Of a DNA stretch of 8,409 nt, positions 6,608 to 8,409 are shown in pieces. Origin of the DNA: a bacterium HR23. Its GTDB lineage: Bacteria; Chloroflexota; Dehalococcoidia; Lucifugimonadales; HRBIN23. Every line of letters starts with the position of its first letter. The stretch's first letter is position 1. The DNA is taken from NCBI GenBank assembly GCA_002923335.1, contig BEHZ01000080.1:1-8409 (forward strand), given 5' to 3'. Both the position numbers and the translations under genes were made by a program. A model generated the notes under the pieces. That model saw only the letters and a list, made by a program, of their open reading frames with translations. It had not been told where the DNA came from and made no database searches.

Positions 6608-7501
6608 TTACCCCCCTATCCATCGGTCCAAAGGCATGGCCAGGAAGACAACCCCCAGGAAGGGGTAGGCCGTCAGGCGGAAGGAGCGGATGGCCAGGGC
6701 AGGGGTGGGGGAACGGGCCATACGCCAGCACGCCAGGCAGAGCAGGAGACCCACGGCCCCTGCACTGGCCCCAAAGAGGGGGCCGAAACCCCCTATCCAC
6801 GCCAGCGCCCCCACCACGACCAGCAACCCCACCGCCAGGGCAAAGCATAGCCACGGCGCAACCCTCTGCCCCTTGTCCAGGGGGAAGATGTTCACCCCGG
6901 CCCGGAGGTAGTCCTCTCGGTAGGCCAGCATCAGTGTCCACACGTGGAGGGGCACCCACAGGGCGACCAGCAGGGAGAGCAGGCCAAAGAGGGGCGTAAC
7001 CTCCGGCCGGAAGGCGAACCATGCTACCCATACCGGGCCACAGGAGGACACCGCTCCCAGGAAGTGGGTAGCCCAGGTCTTGCGGGCCACCAGAGAACAC
7101 GCCAGGGCAAGCGCCCCGGCTCCGAAGGCCCAGGGGTGCAGTGCCCATGCCATCCCCAGGGCAGTAGCGGTCAGGCCGGCGCACCATACCCACGCCTGTG
7201 CCGGCCCCAGCAGGCCGGCGGGGAGCACCCGCCCCCGGGTTCGGCGCATCCGGGCGTCCACTCCCCTGTCCAGACAGTTGGTCAAGCCGTTGGCGCCGGC
7301 GCTGCCCAACAACACCGCCGTTCCGGCCAGGAGAAAACGCCCCAAGGAGGGGTGGAGGCCCGTCGCCACCAGAGCGGTCATCCACCCCATCAGGGACAGG
7401 AGGAGGGTCTCCCTCGGCTTGAGCACCTGGATATAGGCCATGGCACGGCGCAGGAGGGGGATGCGTTGCGCTTCCGCTGGCGCCGGGGCGAGCGTGGGCA
7501 C
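6608..7501 (-). CDS. ctaB: Protoheme IX farnesyltransferase (heme O synthase), UbiA family
   Basis: Integral membrane prenyltransferase that adds farnesyl to heme B, giving heme O for heme-copper oxidases. The 297-residue product is strongly hydrophobic, with about eight or nine predicted helices between residues 33 and 292. The first Asp-rich loop is TNCLDRGVDARMRRTRGR (74-91), keeping Asp78 and Asp82 and the basic tail of the family. The second conserved loop, AYREDYLRAGVNIFP (193-207), is characteristic of CtaB/CyoE. The first loop is divergent: the usual NNxxDRDID has Thr74 for the first Asn and Gly80 for the middle Asp. I chose GTG at 7501-7499 because GGAGG lies 5 nt upstream and an in-frame TAG lies 27 nt upstream. 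It is the first gene of a two-gene operon with tgt. No oxidase genes are in view. Another UbiA-type prenyltransferase is less likely. Confidence 0.88.
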   Translation of the reverse strand: MPTLAPAPAEAQRIPLLRRAMAYIQVLKPRETLLLSLMGWMTALVATGLHPSLGRFLLAGTAVLLGSAGANGLTNCLDRGVDARMRRTRGRVLPAGLLGPAQAWVWCAGLTATALGMAWALHPWAFGAGALALACSLVARKTWATHFLGAVSSCGPVWVAWFAFRPEVTPLFGLLSLLVALWVPLHVWTLMLAYREDYLRAGVNIFPLDKGQRVAPWLCFALAVGLLVVVGALAWIGGFGPLFGASAGAVGLLLCLACWRMARSPTPALAIRSFRLTAYPFLGVVFLAMPLDRWIGG

Positions 7502-7527
7502 ATCGTCCTCCAGGAGGCTCTCTTGCT

Positions 7528-7533
7528 AGTATA
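7528..7533 (-). promoter_or_regulatory. Predicted -10 box for the ctaB-tgt operon
   Basis: On the minus strand TATACT (5 of 6 to TATAAT) would start transcription near 7521, leaving a leader of about 20 nt with the GGAGG of ctaB. The -35 position at 17 bp reads GTATAC, which is poor, so recognition may need an activator or another sigma factor. Confidence 0.35.
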
Positions 7534-7551
7534 GAGCCAGATAGGGCGTGG

Positions 7552-7557
7552 TATACT
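7552..7557 (+). promoter_or_regulatory. Predicted extended -10 box for the coiled-coil gene
   Basis: TATACT preceded by TGG (7549-7551) makes an extended -10 element (TGn-TATACT), which compensates for the poor -35 (GTATAG at 7529-7534). Transcription would start near 7564, about 18 nt before the ATG at 7582. It mirrors the minus-strand -10 box 18 bp away. Confidence 0.4.
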
Positions 7558-7581
7558 GGCGCTGGGGGTGCTGGGCGGGGT

Positions 7582-8241
7582 ATGCGCTTCTGGATAGGGA
7601 AAGGCATGCGACCGAAGGACATGGTTACCGGCCTGCGGGAGGCCCTGCAGGACCTGCTGGTGCCGGAACTGCGTGCCATCGCCACGAAGGTGGACGAGAA
7701 CACGAAGCAGATTCAGGCCGTCAGCGAGCGCCTGGACCGCTTCACTCAGGTGGTAGAGGAGCGCTTCGCCACCGCCCGCCAGGAGAGCGATAGCCGTTTC
7801 CTGGCCCTTTTGGAAGAGACGAAGGCTCTGCGTCAGGAGATGAATGAGCGCTTTTTGCAGGTAGAGGCCCGCTTCGCCAAGATGGACGAGCGGTTTGCCA
7901 AGGTAGACGAGCGCTTTGAGGCCCTCCGCCAGGAGACCAACGCCCGCTTTGAGGCGCTCCAGCGGGAGATGGATGAGCGCTTCGCCAGGGTGGACGCCCG
8001 CTTTGAGGCGCTCCAGCGGGAGATGAACGAGCGCTTCGCCAAGGTGGACGAGCGTTTCCTCAAGGTGGAAGAGCAGATCGCCGACCTGCGCAAAGACATG
8101 GCGTCCATGAACGGCAAACTGGACCTTATCGTCGGCCACATCGTCGACTTCAAGACCCTCTCCCAGGTGGTGGTGCGCCTGGATCTGCTGGAGAAGCGGG
8201 TGGACGCCCTCGCCCAGCGCCTCGCCGAGGGCTCCTCCTAA
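7582..8241 (+). CDS. Coiled-coil protein of unknown function with RF-anchored 7/11-residue repeats
   Basis: I do not recognise a function. The 219-residue product is almost wholly predicted helix, rich in Glu, Arg, Lys, Gln and Ala, with no signal peptide, membrane segment or Cys. From about residue 52 to 160, Arg-Phe pairs recur in phrases such as DERFAKV and ARFEALQREM, with Phe at 54, 62, 73, 91, 98, 105, 112, 123, 134, 141, 152 and 159. The spacings are nearly all 7, 11 or 18. The last 60 residues become a plainer leucine/valine coil (KTLSQVVVRLDLLEKRVDAL). The start is uncertain: ATG at 7582 follows a weak GCGGGG, while in-frame ATGs at 7606 and 7621 would remove 8 or 13 residues. It ends 8 nt before aroE, so the two are probably cotranscribed. 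Such proteins usually act as oligomeric scaffolds or tethers; that is family-level inference only. Confidence 0.8.
   Translation: MRFWIGKGMRPKDMVTGLREALQDLLVPELRAIATKVDENTKQIQAVSERLDRFTQVVEERFATARQESDSRFLALLEETKALRQEMNERFLQVEARFAKMDERFAKVDERFEALRQETNARFEALQREMDERFARVDARFEALQREMNERFAKVDERFLKVEEQIADLRKDMASMNGKLDLIVGHIVDFKTLSQVVVRLDLLEKRVDALAQRLAEGSS
7940..8047 (+). repeat. Two tandem 54-bp repeats inside the coiled-coil gene
   Basis: The units 7940-7993 and 7994-8047 are directly adjacent and identical at 51 of 54 positions. Each encodes 18 residues, including ARFEALQREM followed by an ERFA(R/K)V phrase. The third codon positions agree as well, which indicates a recent in-frame duplication rather than only protein-level constraint. 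Partial, more diverged units flank the pair (about 7880-7939 and 8048-8068). Confidence 0.85.
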
Positions 8242-8249
8242 CCGACCCC

Positions 8250-8409
8250 ATGACCCTGCGTGTTGGTATCATCGGCTACCCTGTGCGCCACTCCCTTTCG
8301 CCGGCCATGCACCAGGCGGGCTTCTCTGCCCTGGGCCTGAACATACGCTACGAGATGTGGGAGACCCCTCCCGAATCTCTTCCCCAACGCATCCAAAGTC
8401 TGCGGGAGG
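8250..8409 (+). CDS. aroE: Shikimate dehydrogenase, N-terminal 53 residues, cut by window edge
   Basis: NADPH-dependent reduction of 3-dehydroshikimate to shikimate in chorismate synthesis. The visible part is the start of the substrate-binding domain: VGIIGYPVRHSLSPAMH (5-21), with Ser15 and Ser17 of the HSLSP shikimate-binding motif, then AGFSALGLNIRYE, as in AroE. About 220 further residues, including the NADP domain, lie outside the window. ATG at 8250 is the natural start by family alignment. No clear ribosome binding site precedes it, and it begins 8 nt after the stop of the coiled-coil gene, so it probably depends on translational coupling and the shared upstream promoter. Confidence 0.92.
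   Translation, partial: MTLRVGIIGYPVRHSLSPAMHQAGFSALGLNIRYEMWETPPESLPQRIQSLRE

Noticed and set aside
5599..6999. Long plus-strand open frame of 466 codons
   Set aside because: It lies antisense across tgt and ctaB, both well recognised. Its translation is Gly/Pro/Arg-rich with no family features, as expected for a shadow frame in G+C-rich DNA.
7940..8047. CRISPR-like or satellite repeat
   Set aside because: The copies are directly adjacent without spacers, in frame, and encode a regular coiled coil; they are an internal gene repeat.

Overview
The window is a G+C-rich stretch of bacterial chromosome packed with housekeeping and redox genes. There is no mobile element, CRISPR array or RNA gene that I can see. 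Gene content and protein style fit a Chloroflexota-like bacterium: an aerobic-type heme O synthase, queuosine tRNA modification, and a NuoE-NuoF-FdhA-like trio with a thioredoxin-like extension on NuoF. The taxonomic guess is inference; nothing here proves it.

Layout. (1) Positions 1-292, minus strand: the N-terminal 97 residues of S-adenosylmethionine decarboxylase (speD), running off the left edge. (2) Positions 293-560: a divergent control region with a good promoter facing each way, a cluster of G/C-rich inverted repeats between them, and an imperfect dyad over the rightward start site. (3) Positions 561-5414, plus strand: a translationally overlapping three-gene operon encoding NuoE, NuoF and an 884-residue protein of the NuoG/formate dehydrogenase alpha family. 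(4) Positions 5419-7501, minus strand: a ctaB-tgt operon (heme O synthase, then tRNA-guanine transglycosylase), convergent with the redox operon with only 4 bp between stop codons. (5) Around 7528-7557: a compact divergent promoter region. (6) Positions 7582-8241, plus strand: an unrecognised coiled-coil protein built on 7- and 11-residue repeats. (7) Positions 8250-8409, plus strand: the start of shikimate dehydrogenase (aroE), running off the right edge.

How the parts may work together. NuoE and NuoF form an NADH-oxidising (or NAD-reducing) FMN/iron-sulfur module. Electrons would pass into the third subunit, which carries many iron-sulfur ligands. That subunit looks like the alpha subunit of an NAD-linked formate dehydrogenase rather than classical NuoG: it has two complete CxxCxxCxxxC ferredoxin motifs and a C-terminal molybdopterin-type domain. 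However, the catalytic Cys/Sec-His pair is absent, and an additional Cys group follows the His-Cys cluster motif. The trio could be a detached NADH arm of complex I or a soluble NADH-dependent oxidoreductase with an unknown partner. It is the most interesting object in the window. No other complex I or oxidase genes are present here, so the partner cannot be read from this sequence.
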